Of a DNA stretch of 64,000 bases, positions 35,155-47,703 are shown one piece after another. Position numbers and translations under genes: made by a program. The stretch is from NCBI GenBank assembly GCA_026929865.2, contig CM049407.1, positions 13,470,001 through 13,534,000 on the forward strand. The letters run 5' to 3'. The first letter of the stretch is position 1. Each line of letters starts with the position of its first letter. The notes beneath the pieces are model-generated. The model was given only the letters and a program-made list of their open reading frames with translations. It was not told where the DNA came from and made no database searches. Source of the DNA: Hyperoplus lanceolatus. Its lineage: Eukaryota; Chordata; Actinopteri; Uranoscopiformes; Ammodytidae.

Positions 35155-35766
35155 ACCACATTATGGATTCAGTACACTCCAAATACTGTAAGCGGTATAC
35201 TGTTTGCACAGAGTGGGAGAGAGTCAAGAGTCACCCCCTGACAATAATGTCAAAATGTCTTAAATTCTGCGGTGAGTTTATTTAACAATATAAAACATGA
35301 TATCTATAATGTAGATTTAAGGCAGCAATGCCATTTTCTCTTGAGTCAACCATACTGATTGAATTATCTGTGCAGTACAGAGAAACACATTTTGAAGTGA
35401 TTTCTTTGTAATGAATGGGGGATTTACTGTAGTTCATATCTAAAACGGGTATAGATGAGGACCCCCCCCCCCATGAAAGTAATGACTTTAGGCTGCGGGT
35501 CCCTGCTCTTGGGGTGTCCTCTATGTGACGTCATTTCACATTAAATGGGCAAGGGGCACCAGCAGGAAATCACCCCCACCTGCAAGATCACATCAACAGA
35601 CTGGGAAAGTGAATGATTACTAGTGCCAGCTTGCCAACGAGAGCAGAGAGAGAAACATGCAAGGTTGTCTTTCAAGTACAGCAGTCCTTCTGTGGCTCAC
35701 ACTCATTATGTCAGACATACACACACACACAAACACACACACACAAACACACACACTTTCACTCCT

Positions 35767-38700
35767 TCATTTCCCAAAACTGCCAAAGTTAGAGAAGGCA
35801 TCTTGTTTGGGTGGAACCACGGCTGGGGTCATGGAGTGTGATAGGCCCATCCCTACTGCTGGCACTCCCATGCCAGCCATACCACCCATCATCACTGGAG
35901 CGGCCATGCCCATATTCATGCTCAAGTTCATTCCCATCATGCCTTGGTTTACAGGGATTCCTCCCATCCCCATGGTACCCGTGGTCATTGAAGGGGGCAA
36001 GGAAGCAGACATGCCAGTTGCCATGGATGCAGGCATGCCCATTGTCATGGCACTGCCTGCTATCATGTGATTGGCTGGTGGTCTGATGGGTGTCGTGTGG
36101 GGCGGGGAGCTGAGGTTCAATCCTCCGAAGTTCTGGGCCAACAGGTTGACAGGAGGCACTCCTGCATCAACACATATGGACAGGGAGGAGTTAATCCACA
36201 CTGTTTTAACACATATATAAACGGGTAGTAACAGGTCATATTGCTTTCCCATTAAATCCCTGGATGAAATGTTGTGACAGAGCATTAGTCAACAATTGGG
36301 TCTCTGAAGTCCACCAGGTCAAATTTAAGAAATGTTTTAAACGTCATAGAATTTATTACCCGTTTCACAGTCACACCTGCCAAAGTATGAAAAGTATAAA
36401 TAAAAACGAGTCAAGATAGAATTATTTATCTAGTCAATAAATGTACTGATATTTATACCACTTCTTTTTTTCAGTACTTACTAGCTCGATATAACAATAA
36501 TTACTATAAAATCAAATTGTAGGATCTAATCATTTAACGTGAACCTGGAAAAATAGCAGGAAAAAATATATTGAAGGATAAATAATAACAAAATAGTTAG
36601 GTCATTTGAAGTTGAATTTAACACATGTTAGATGAGGACAGAAGTGTGGATCACCAGTACTGGGGATTTTCCAGGCAGTTTTTTGTATTCATAACTTTGA
36701 AGGCCCTTTAGAGGACATATAAATAACTGCAGATACCCTGTGTAATAATGCCTTTTTTTACATCCACACAGTTTGGATCATGATACCTTGTTGCTGGATG
36801 ATATTGTTGAGTGTGGGCGGAGTCTTAGTGGGGTTGAGGCCTGCTGATAGGAAGTCCAGGCTGATATTGACGGAGGGGTCCGACCAGGTCGACCCTAACG
36901 AGCCTCCGACGCCAACCTTCTGCTGATGAGATGTCATGCCTCCCAAGCTCTGAAATAGATGACAAATATGTTACACTGAAATATACAAAGAATATAGTTG
37001 TACGTACACCATATGCAAGGACAATTTAGGACTTATACAGTATAAGATAGAGTGAGGAGACCATGTACTATGTAAGGTTACCTGTTGAGAACGAGAAAGA
37101 GGCATGGTGGGCATAGCAACAGATGCTCCGGGCGTCACCCCTCCCAGAGAGAAAGTCATGCTCTGAGAGGCACTCAGAGTGGTATGTGGATTGGTTAGTT
37201 GGTGGTTGACTCCGCCCATCAGGTCAAAGAGCTCTGCCGAAGGTGGGACATTGGCATTAGGGGCTGGGGCTGTGGGTGACTGGACGCTGCCAAACAGGTC
37301 AGAGCTAGACGAAGCAGGGGGATTGGCTGGGAACGCATTCCAGTCTCCAAATTCTCCATTTCCATTGGATGTGGCAGCTGGCAACAAGAAAGCAGCGATA
37401 TGTTTAGTTGTGATTGAAAGATCCATTCCAGAGTTTGACAGGAACTCCCCAGACCTTCACTTCAAAGTTCTATACAACATGGCTTTTCTGTCATGGTGGA
37501 CCTCATCTGAACTTGTTCTAAGACATTAGTATATGTCAGCACTTAAGTGTACTTTCAGAAACAACCTGTGTGCTTCTGTTAAAACGAACGTTGCTGGATT
37601 TTCCCAGTTACTGCAGTCATCTGAACCATGGTATGTCATGGCCTGCCTCTAATGCTTCGTTTCCACCGAGCAGAGCGGCTTGATACTAATCGATATCAAT
37701 AATGCTTACAATCAGTATTAAAGTGTGTGATGCGCTACTAGTCATGCAGGAATCGGCAACATTTTCCAATCAATGAGTTAGCTGAAATGTATAATATTTT
37801 CCCTGGGTCCGGACCGAATGGACCAAGCTAATGGTGTGAAAGCAACCTAGTATTACTAAAGGAGGAGTTTAGAGAGGCAAGGACAAGTGTACCGGTGGAG
37901 GTGGGAAGGCTGGCAGAGGCTGCAGGCGAGGAGAAGTCGGCAAAGCCCCCAATGAGGTCTGAACTTCCACCTGAAACGAGGTACACAGACATATATTCAT
38001 ACAAAAAGAACTCTCCTCTCTCCAACAAAGAGTGACACTACTTGAACATACATTAACCACCTTCACAGCCTTCATTTTGTCTTTTTCTTTGAATGCGTTA
38101 ATGTTTGTAGTTACCTGTTGTAGTACTCTGATTGGATGAAGGGTCGATCACTAGCAGGTCAGCTAGGCCGCTACTGGAAGACTGCCTGCCGGATGGCTAA
38201 AGAACAGGAGTAAAGAGACTAGTTGATTAAACATGTAGTATTGAAAATGAACCTCCCATGTGGAAAAGCACAGGTATTTGTGTGTGTGTACCTTCTCCTC
38301 TGGGCTCCTGTCTCCAGTGTAGTGGGCTGCAGCTCCCAGGTCCAGAGTCTTGCTGCCTGTTGCGCCGCTGCGTTTCCGTGTGGTGGTTGTCGTGGTTTCT
38401 GTTGCTTGAGTGATCTGGATGCTCTTGGTTGTGACGGTTTCCTCCTCGTCTTTGAACTCCAGGGTTTCCTGCCTACCGTTCCTCGATGCTCTGTCCTCCT
38501 CGTTGTCACTATGGCAACCAGACAAAAGCACTCTGCTGTTGTCTGTGTGTATTTCTTTATGTTGTGGTTAATCAAGACATAAGGGTTTAAAGATTTTAAA
38601 CACGTTATAGGGCAGCCGAAAACCAAATGATGTGTGTGTGTGGGGGGGGGGGGCTTTATGAAGGCAGACTTTCGCTATTACAACACCACCACTCCACAAA

Positions 38701-41700
38701 CAAAGGAAGCATATGGTAACTTTAATATACCCCGCCTAAAACATGTATTTTCTTCATATGTATATATCATATCACAGTTTGCATGTTTACCTGATTCTGT
38801 CAGGAGAGTCGTCTCGTTCTTTCTTTCTGAACTTGTTGATTGTGTCGTCGATGGTGCTGCCTATCTTGTCACTGATCTCTCCGAGCTTCTCGCTAAAGGG
38901 GAAAGCTCCTCGGCTCTTATCCCAGTCCTCATCCCACTTGCTCCCATCCAACTCAGTACCTGGGAGGGAAGAAGACAGGAAAGGGCAGAAAGAGGGAGAA
39001 TTGGTTAACAGCGTTCAAGCATCAACTGAAGAACATATACAGTCTTGCATTCTAGCCATATAACCCTCTTAAGTTGAGCTGTTTGACAATATATTTCTAA
39101 TATTTCTAATAGTTTGGTCTATAAAAGCTGATGTTATGTTTAGGTTTTTAGTATAGATTATTTACAACGACTTATGAGACGATGACAAGTATACTTTTTG
39201 AATGGAAATCTCTAAAGCCTCCCCTGTTTTCTTCTTGGTTGAGCGATGTTATGTTTTTTCTTAAACTTGAGAAAATTAAATATTCTTTGAAAGGTTGTTT
39301 GCATAAATTTGATTGTAGATGGCTCACCTTTATTTCATTTTTCAATAAGTTAAGTTCACTCCCCAATTTCTAACAAATAACACTGTATTGCATTGTCTTG
39401 TACTTTTTTAAATAAGTTTTTTTTTTTTTTTTTTCACTTCAGAATGTTTAAGAATTGTTTGGAGTGTGGGGTGGGTGGGGGTTAGAAATGTTTTATGTTT
39501 GAAAAAAAAAATTAAATTCAATAAAAATTGTTTATGGAAAAGAAAAATACAAGAAATTGACAAGTAATGGGTCAAGGAACATCGTTTGAGTAGTTACTTG
39601 AAATGTTACTTTTAATCATCAACAGAAGCTTTACTCTAGTGCTGAAACAATGAATCATTTGGCATAAATATGATAAATAAATGTTTAGATCATTATTTTA
39701 TCCTACATCATTCGTCAATGAAAAACACTTGACATATCTTGGTTACAGATAGTTTTAGAGTTGGAGATTCATCAACCAACCAATAAACTAATATTTAAAA
39801 AATCTGGCTTGGTACAGTCATTTGAAGTTTAACTTCTGATTAAAAAAAGTTTGCTTTACATGATGTGTTGTCTCCAATGCTTTTTTATTCTTATGGGTTT
39901 GGATGGAGGGAGTTATCTCATCATTCTAATCCACATTTTACTTGAGCTGTCGAAGGAAATGTTGTGAATTACTTACAGTTCTTAATGCTTCCTCCTCCTC
40001 CTCCTCCACCTCCTTCTCCTCCTCCCTCCATACTGTCTGAGGAGACTCCAATGTATTTATCTTTGTTCTTCTTGGCTTTCTTCCTCTCTTCTCTCAGTCT
40101 GTCATCATCCTGGACAAACTCCACCATCTCCTTCACCTTCTGACGCACGTTGATGCCTTGATCCTTACCATTCTCATCTGGACACAAACCCAAAGACAAA
40201 GACACAAAATGTTTTTTGTTACCGCTGACCTTTCCTCTCGAACTACAATCAGGGAAAACTTCTACCTAAATGCATTGATGCTCTGCACAGAATTTTCATT
40301 CTTTTCATTTAGCGACTCACCAATAAGGTGGTAGTTTTCTAAGGAGCGCAGATCATAGATGTGTTCTCTAGCGCTGGTGACGACTCTTTCAGACCCGTTC
40401 CTGATCAGATAGGCCAGCAGCAATAAGGCCTTGCAGAGGGAGATGGAGACACATTTTATAAAGCATTGTTGGAGATTAGCATTAGAAGCCAGAAATGAAT
40501 TGCCAGTGAGTTCAGCATGTGACAAAAGAAGAGAACTTTGAGAGGTACTGCTCTGATCTTTGCACTATACATTATTCAGGGAGGATTGTGAAAGAACTTG
40601 ACTAACTTGAACTTGAACCAAGAAACTGCTTCATTACAGTAAACTGATTCAGTGGTATAGAGTTGGACCAAGAAACAATACAGACCACAGCTACACAGTA
40701 AAGCACAGCACAGATGCTACACAGGCACAAAACAATTTACCAACCAACCTGCCCACCAGAGTGTAGCCATAGTTACCTTGTATACTCGTCTCCAGTTCTT
40801 CTTGTTGTCTTTCAGCATCCTGGTCCAAAGCATGTTCATCACCTCTGGGAACTGCTCATACATAAAGGTAGATCTACACACACACATACAAAGCAGAGTT
40901 AGGTGTAGTGAGATTAGCCGGTGGACTTGTCTTTCTAACAGAACTCTTAATTCTCCTTAATAAAATAACAAGGTAGGTGTGAATGTGTGTGTAATTACAC
41001 TGTACAGAATCTGCTTCTAGCGATAACAATATGCATGCATTTATTCGCACATACAGTAACCATGTGCATGCATGTGTGTGTTACACATACTTGGCTATTT
41101 CTCCCATCAGTTGTCCGGAGGGTCCCCATGGATCGTCATTGGTGGCCTCTCTCACCTTGGACTCGATCTCTGAGTAGTTCATCACCACATTGGTGCTGTT
41201 GACACAAATATATTAGATTTTATTCATAAATTGTGAAACCCATAGGTTTTCCCTTCTTGTCTTTCTACTCAAAGTATTTATTATTGTCAGCCTCTCAGTC
41301 AGTCGGCTTTGCTGCTAATGTTCTGTGCCTATTCCCTTCACACTCATGTTGTCACATTTCAACAGGTTGGGCAGACCAAAACACAGATAAACACACACAC
41401 ATATTGATGTATTCATGCAGTGAAACGCAGAAAATGCAAACAACTACAGGGAGGGAAACTTTTCTCGGACAAGCAGGGCGTCAGTTGAGTATGATCTCTG
41501 AATTCTACAAACGCCCTACACGTCTGCCACACTTGTGAACTCCTCGCTCTCAGCTCGCTCAATAGATGACAGCTTTCTAGCCGTGGCCTGACAACTGCAC
41601 TCCAAAAGACAGAAATGCATGTGTGCACACACAAGCAAAGTGAGGTTAGCAGGAGGTGCATATACATCTGTGTTTGTGTAAAAGGGTTACGTGAAGAAAG

Positions 41701-43073
41701 CAAAACCTCCCTATGAGCAATATCTGCTTCCTGCCCTCTTTGATTTTGTGGGTCCACCTGCTACAGTGTTTGTTTTTTGTTTGTTTTTTCCTGTATATGT
41801 GTTACATCTCTTGATGCTTGTTCCACAGGCCCATGACAAAAAACACAGCCAGAGCACTGCAACCTAAGCCAAACCTCTCCTGCTCCTCCTCTCATCACAC
41901 ATCTCCTTTCTACCTCATCTCCAATCTTCAATACTATCATCAGGCCTCTGCTTAGAATGTGTTATTGTCAGCAGATAATGCAGACACAGACAGTGAGAGC
42001 TTCATAATAGCATGACTCTTAAATCTGCAGGAAAAGCAAGGTTGTGGCTGCCAGCTCTGTTAAGGTGGATCAATAATCGAGTGTATTCATCATGCACAGC
42101 CGGGCAAAACCAACAGCTGATGGGAACTGGTGTCTATTACTCCATTAAAAGCTCTGTTGAGCTCTCCATGTGTGCTACTTTGATATATTTCCTCCATGTA
42201 TCTCCTTTCTTCATACTTTTTTTTTTACCTTAAACGGAGGAGCTAACCAAACTGAGAGTCAAACTAAAATATGACCTTTCAATGTTGGCATTATCATTAA
42301 GAGTTCTGCTCTCGCAATGCAATTTCATTTTTATGAAATTGTAAAGGTTAAAAATATAGATGGAAAATAATAGAACAAGCAACATCAGCAAGAGCTATTA
42401 TAGTAGGATGGGGTTGGCTCACAAGCTTTTGTTGTGTCCGTCGGAGGGGGGCATGGGCCTCGTTGGACCAAGGTAGCTACACTGTAGACATGATGAGTAG
42501 CTAATTGGCAGGACATTTACTATCTACAAAGAATGATCTGGCCACATAGTTAAGCGTCATTATTTATCAGCTTTCTATTCAGGATATAATGTTGGGTGAA
42601 TGCACAAAGGAGGTGGCGGGCATCACCGGGGTGAGACAGGGCGTGATTCTGCATCAGCACCAACAACACAAACACTACACACACAGCCGACCTGGGCTTA
42701 GCAATGCTAGCGGAGCTAGCTGACTGGACAACATTCGTTCTGGATGGAAACATATACATATACATTAGCAATTTAGAATTTTTTTGGCTTATATTAAACA
42801 ATGTCTGGTAAAGGATACCACGGTAGAAAAACGCATTTCATTTTCTGCCACAAGGTTGGAGATTGGCAGCTAGCCAGCTAGTCGGAGCTACCAGCTGAGG
42901 GGCTATGGCCCCCCCCCCTGTCAGCGATAAAAGCTGCTGATGCTGTAGCTGATGCCTAGCTAGCCGGTTAGCTCGGAAGCCACTTGGCGGCTTAGCTGGA
43001 GCAAACAGCTCCACCTGCGCCTCGGTACTCACGCTTTGTCCACGAGTTCTCTGACTTTCCACATATTTAGCAT
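35767..43073 (-). CDS. clint1: clathrin interactor 1 (epsinR/enthoprotin)
   Basis: ENTH-domain adaptor that binds PI4P, clathrin, AP-1 and SNAREs at the trans-Golgi/endosome (family knowledge). Twelve coding exons with consistent phases: 43073-43033, 41195-41091, 40873-40777, 40429-40321, 40177-39977, 38959-38791, 38508-38292, 38196-38115, 37970-37893, 37377-37082, 36949-36787, 36161-35767; 650 residues (human 625). Start MLNMWKVRELVDKA. The ENTH domain covers about residues 14-155 with YSEIESKVREATNDDPWGPS and LLLAYLIRNGSERVV. Then come a basic linker, a Gly-rich insert, an acidic stretch, and an adaptor-binding tail with DFADF, FGDWNAF, FDLMGG. The C-terminal exon is Met/Gly-rich and ends DAFSNFGSFGK. 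Paralogue a or b unresolved. Confidence 0.95.
39150..39545 (+). mobile_element. LINE ORF2 C-terminal remnant (L1/Tx1-like)
   Basis: The frame 39182-39373 ends with SLKPPLFSSWLSDVMFFLKL then EKIKYSLKG, the usual C-terminal end of L1/Tx1-type ORF2 proteins. A 3' UTR with a T-run and AATAAA-like tail follows. It lies inside clint1 intron 5, opposite to the gene. Confidence 0.55.
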
Positions 43074-43330
43074 CACCGCACGGCACTGCGGGCTCGCCCC
43101 CTCGATACTGCGTCGCCCCCGTGTCTCTACGCGACACAAGCACAGCGGTGGTGTGCGGTTACCGACGACAATCCCTCCGTATTCCTCCTCGATGAGCGAC
43201 CGCTGCGGGTAACGGTCCACCAGTTGCTACGGAAACGTCGTTCTCTGTCTACGTCACTGAAACGTCAAGATGTGCCCTAGCTCGCGGACTGAATCATGAG
43301 TTCCAAGTCAAAATGACGCAGGAACAAATT
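43074..43330 (-). promoter_or_regulatory. clint1: clint1 promoter/5' UTR region
   Basis: GC- and CpG-rich sequence immediately upstream of the start codon, with a CRE half-site TACGTCA (43249-43255) and a second GACGCA-type site near 43314. No TATA box. Confidence 0.45.
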
Positions 43331-43959
43331 AACGATGAATATATTACTGTGGTCTCCGCAAGAGACAGTTAAATCGTTGTTGATTTCTAAAGGACGGTTG
43401 TCGTGCCTTGCTCAAGGACAAATATCATGTTAGTTCTACCAAGGTCATGGGTCAAAGCAGCATCTTCACTTCAGATAGCCTAGTCTAAAAGAGACTTGAT
43501 ATAGCCTACAACTTTCTGTTAGCCTATGTTTTAGGCCTACAATTTTAACAGTTTTTGGCCTACGTCCCCAATAGCCTACATTTTAACTCGTCTGCCTTCC
43601 GACGGAATTTCCATTGCCTTGGACCCCAAGATATGGGCCCCTTAAAATGCCTCATGAACTATGGTTAAGATTGGTAGGCTATTTATTTATTAAGTCTTAA
43701 ACTGGCTTCAGAATGAATCTGATTATTATATAAAGGTTAGGCCTGCAGGAACCATTGTGAGACATGGCATGTAACCACATGCATATAACAGACACTGAAA
43801 ACTTAGGTCCACAAGTGGCCAAGAAATACCAAAAGGTTGGTCTGAAAGATAGCACAGAGACGCATTAATACTGGCAGCACAAGAACAGGTGTTGATCACA
43901 AGATCAACAAGATCAATAGAGGCTACCATACCAGACAGGACTGGTATGGAATGCCCCTG

Positions 43960-44230
43960 AGGCAGTCCAGCACATAACAGCTGTAAGATGCAGGCAGGTG
44001 TGGCATTGGCTATATGGAATGCCATAGCAGAGTGGCTGGCATATACTGTATAGTATATCGTAGTCTACAAGACCAACCGAGTATGGGCCAGAAGTCCCAA
44101 AGTCAAAATGGGTGGCACCGCTAAAGGTGGCTGAGTGACAAAGCTAAGATCCTGTGGGACTTCCAGATCAAGACTGATAAAATAATGATGGCGAACCAAC
44201 CAAACTGCAGAAGGCAGTTGTGATAAATGT
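43960..44230 (+). mobile_element. LINE reverse-transcriptase C-terminal remnant
   Basis: Plus-strand reading gives KAKILWDFQIKTDKIMMANQ and, after a gap, KAVVINVAIP, matching the conserved post-RT motif of fish LINE proteins (WDF-IQTD, then AVVIDVAIP). Stops and frameshifts are frequent. Confidence 0.5.
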
Positions 44231-44299
44231 AGCAATCCCAAGGAACATAAAAAACAAGGAACACAGGACGTTTGGAAAATGACACGTTCTCAGCAGCAA

Positions 44300-46438
44300 A
44301 ATAATAAAATAAATAAAAAATGTATTTAGAGAAAAAAAATTTTTTTTTAACTTAAGTCTGTTTCTGATTGCAGGAGTCTCCTCTCCTGGCACAGATTGGA
44401 GTTATTGTATGGTTGTTGTAGTTGTCAGGAATTATCTTCTGTGCCAGTCCTTATTACAGCAAAGCGTCATACTAAAAACATTCACTCACCTCATCTTTTT
44501 GGTCTCTGTAATTCGAAGATGACCTTTCATTGTCAGTCAGTGGGTTTTCACTGCAGCTGATGCCTTTCATACAGCAGAGAATTACTGCCCTCCAGTGAAA
44601 AAGGTTTAGTACTGCATAAGAAGCGTTAGAACAGAGTAAAGTTGGACTTATCAGTGACAGGAATGGCTTGAAGGGATTTGTATCTGATTTAGACATCAAG
44701 TAAAGTTCTCGGGTTTAAAAGTTAGGAAAGTTAGGGGATCACTAAGGTCAGTAGGATTCATCATCTTGACAAATTGTGTACGGCAATCTGTCCTCCCAAC
44801 TGTTGCAGACATATTTTAGTCTGGATGGAAGTAGTCTGGATGGAAGTAGTGGACCAACAGGTAGACATCTCCAGAGCTACAAGGTTGCAGTTATCACGGT
44901 GAAAAAAGTAAAATTGTCAGTGGGATAGCATAGCAATAACCGATTGTAGCTGACAGAGAAGCTAGACAGGTGTGTTTTGAACATTTGTTTTTGAACACTT
45001 AAAAAGCCTCAGTTGTTGTTGCCGTAGATTCAAAGGCAAAACATTCCACACGTATGGGTCCAGAAAAGAGCTTCATTGCAAAGGCCTGACCGTGGAAATA
45101 ATGTTTCAGGTGTGGTTCTTTTTTTGTGGGTGTGAGGTTAGGTCATGCAACAAATCCTGCTGACTCTGGTGATCACCTGGTTTCTTTATTAACATCAAAC
45201 TGATTCTGACATTTGTGGTTTTAGGTGAAATATTTCAACATATATGAGTGATGAACACAATGCACGCACCATATGCAAGAGTGTGCAATCTATGCAACAG
45301 CTCTTCATTTACTACTGGTTTTAAGTTTTGGAATGTAAGAATATGTTTTGATTCACTTGTGTGATGAAAGTTTGTTGTACTAGATTGCATTATAATATAA
45401 TTTGATGAATATTTTATATTTTTGACTCACGGAATGGATTCACGGGGCGACGGAGGCAGTATTTCTTTCTGGACTAGGCTACTGTAAAAGATTTTAGTGG
45501 CCACAATATAGGAATAATCCACTCAGGACATTGAATTGCCGGATGTATTAAGTAAATGAGGGTTTGTTCGTGTTGTTTTTCTTTACAAATGCATTCGTAT
45601 TTGTTTGCATTTTGTCCCTAGTTTTCCTACAGAAAGCAACATGTAGAGTTCTGTCATAGAGCAGCTGAACTCACCTACAATATCTTTTCAGAGGCTTTTC
45701 TACACCATCAACCGCTAAGGGAAACACTACAGTAGTCCAGTGTTTTTCAGAGATTCAAAATAAAACACTTCTTGAGATTGTTCATCAGGCTCAAGTCTTC
45801 AGCATCTCATCAGTTAATGACCCCAGGCTGATTGTGTTCTTGGCTCGTCCTCGTGGTCACACAGCTTGTATTATTGATACTCTGGCTCAGTAAATGAGGT
45901 CTCCAATCTGGTGTAAGGTAAAGTAGAATAGCAGATCAGAATAAAGATATGAATCCGATAGAGAGAAGCTCTTCACAAAAACTACCGCATCTGCATCTTT
46001 GGTGGATTTTTGCCTTTGTTCGTGTCTCATTAAAGGTTTGGAAATGTTGTTTTTTTCTTTTCTACTGAATGATTATATTGAAACTGTGTTATCTATAGGA
46101 ATTTGTTAGGCCTATGTCTAATGTTTTTGTCCATTTGTTACGAAGTAGGCTACTGCGATACCAGTACGCCTATAGAAAATAATAATAATAACGAGCTATT
46201 TTACTATGGGCCTTTTTATATTGTTAAGCATAATAGATTGATTACAATTAATTTAGATTTATTCCTGTTTCCTTCTGTAATTTATTTTATTTGTTAAATT
46301 AAAAGCTATAGCCTATTATTTTAGTTAAATAAATAAAATAGCATAGCCTCGACTCAGTGGTGGTATGCTTTGCTATGTTTTCCCTCAGAGCGCTTAAAAA
46401 TCTTGTCTTCGTGTAGGTCTATTTCTACCCAGTAGGAT
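44300..46438. other. intergenic stretch between clint1 and the opsin
   Basis: AT-rich sequence with no coding pattern, RNA gene or transposon ends that I can support. It contains the upstream region of the opsin, with no obvious TATA box or photoreceptor element recognised. Confidence 0.5.
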
Positions 46439-47665
46439 ATGCTGAATAAATGTGTATTCTACCCAATGGTTAGTGGAGAACAGGTTGCCATGGTGAGCCT
46501 CCTGCAGCATAGCAACAACCTCAGCACCACCTGGCACAGCTCCGTGTCGGACCCTGCCGCCGGCGCACTGAGCCGGGCGGGTCACACCGCGGCGGCCGTA
46601 TTCCTCGGGTTCGTATTGGTCCTGGCCTGGGCTTCCTCGGTAACTTCCTGGTGCTCGTGGTGTTTTCGCGCTTCCCCCGGCTGCAGACTCCAGTGTACCT
46701 GCTGCTCGTCAACATCAGCGCCAGCGACATGCTCGTCTGCATATTCGGGACGCCCCTCAGCTTCGCGGCCAGCGTACGCGGCAGGTGGCTGACCGGGTCC
46801 TACGGGTGCCGGTGGTACGGTTTCTCCAATGCACTTTTTGGTGAGTGATCGAGGATATTCAAAACTCCTGAATGTTAATGAAACAATGGAATTTGTCCAG
46901 CTGAGTTGAGTTCAGCTACTTACCTTAGGCTCTACATGTTGTAAAAGTTCTGGTAGAAGTGGCCTACACTTTCTGTGACTTTAAAAACAGGCTCAATTTG
47001 ATAATAAACTCATGGTGTCTCTCTCTGTCAGGTGTGGTATCTCTGGTGTCTCTCTCTCTGCTGTCCTTTGAGCGGTACTCTTCACTGCTCCGCAGCACCA
47101 GGCCAGACTCCTCTCAGTACCACAGGGCCTGGCTCGCCATCACAGCCTCCTGGCTCTACTCACTGTTCTGGACTCTGCCACCGTTGCTGGGATGGAGCAG
47201 GTCTGTATAGGCTATATAGTTAGATCATTCAGTGTAACAATGCTAAAAAGGTGTGCACTGTTTTTTTTTTTTCAATTTAAAAAAGCAAAATTAAGAAGTG
47301 AGCACTTCAAAAGAAAGTAACTGCTATTTTTAAAGAGCGTCAAGAGACACATTAAACATATCATGATGACCCAGAACTAGAGCTTCATGATGTCAAAGTG
47401 GTGTGTGTTATGGAGCAGCTACGGGCTGGAGGGTCCCGGCACCACCTGCTCAGTCCAGTGGCAGCAGCGCTCTCCCTCAGCCCGCTCCTATATTGGCTGT
47501 TTGTTTGTCTTCTGCCTGCTCCTGCCACTGCTGCTCATGATCTTCTGCTACGGGAGGATCCTGCTCGTGGCCAGACAGGTGAGTGACCTTTGACCTCTGT
47601 GTAACGTTTGACGTCAGGATCTGTCATTCAGAATTTCTATTGGTGTGTGTTTGTGTGTGTCTTTC

Positions 47666-47703
<38 letters not shown>

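Noticed and set aside
46600-46660. Explaining the opsin frame switch by a tiny intron or alternative start
   Set aside because: No GT-AG pair spans the switch, and both sides of helix 1 are needed and match the family on either side of a single-base shift.
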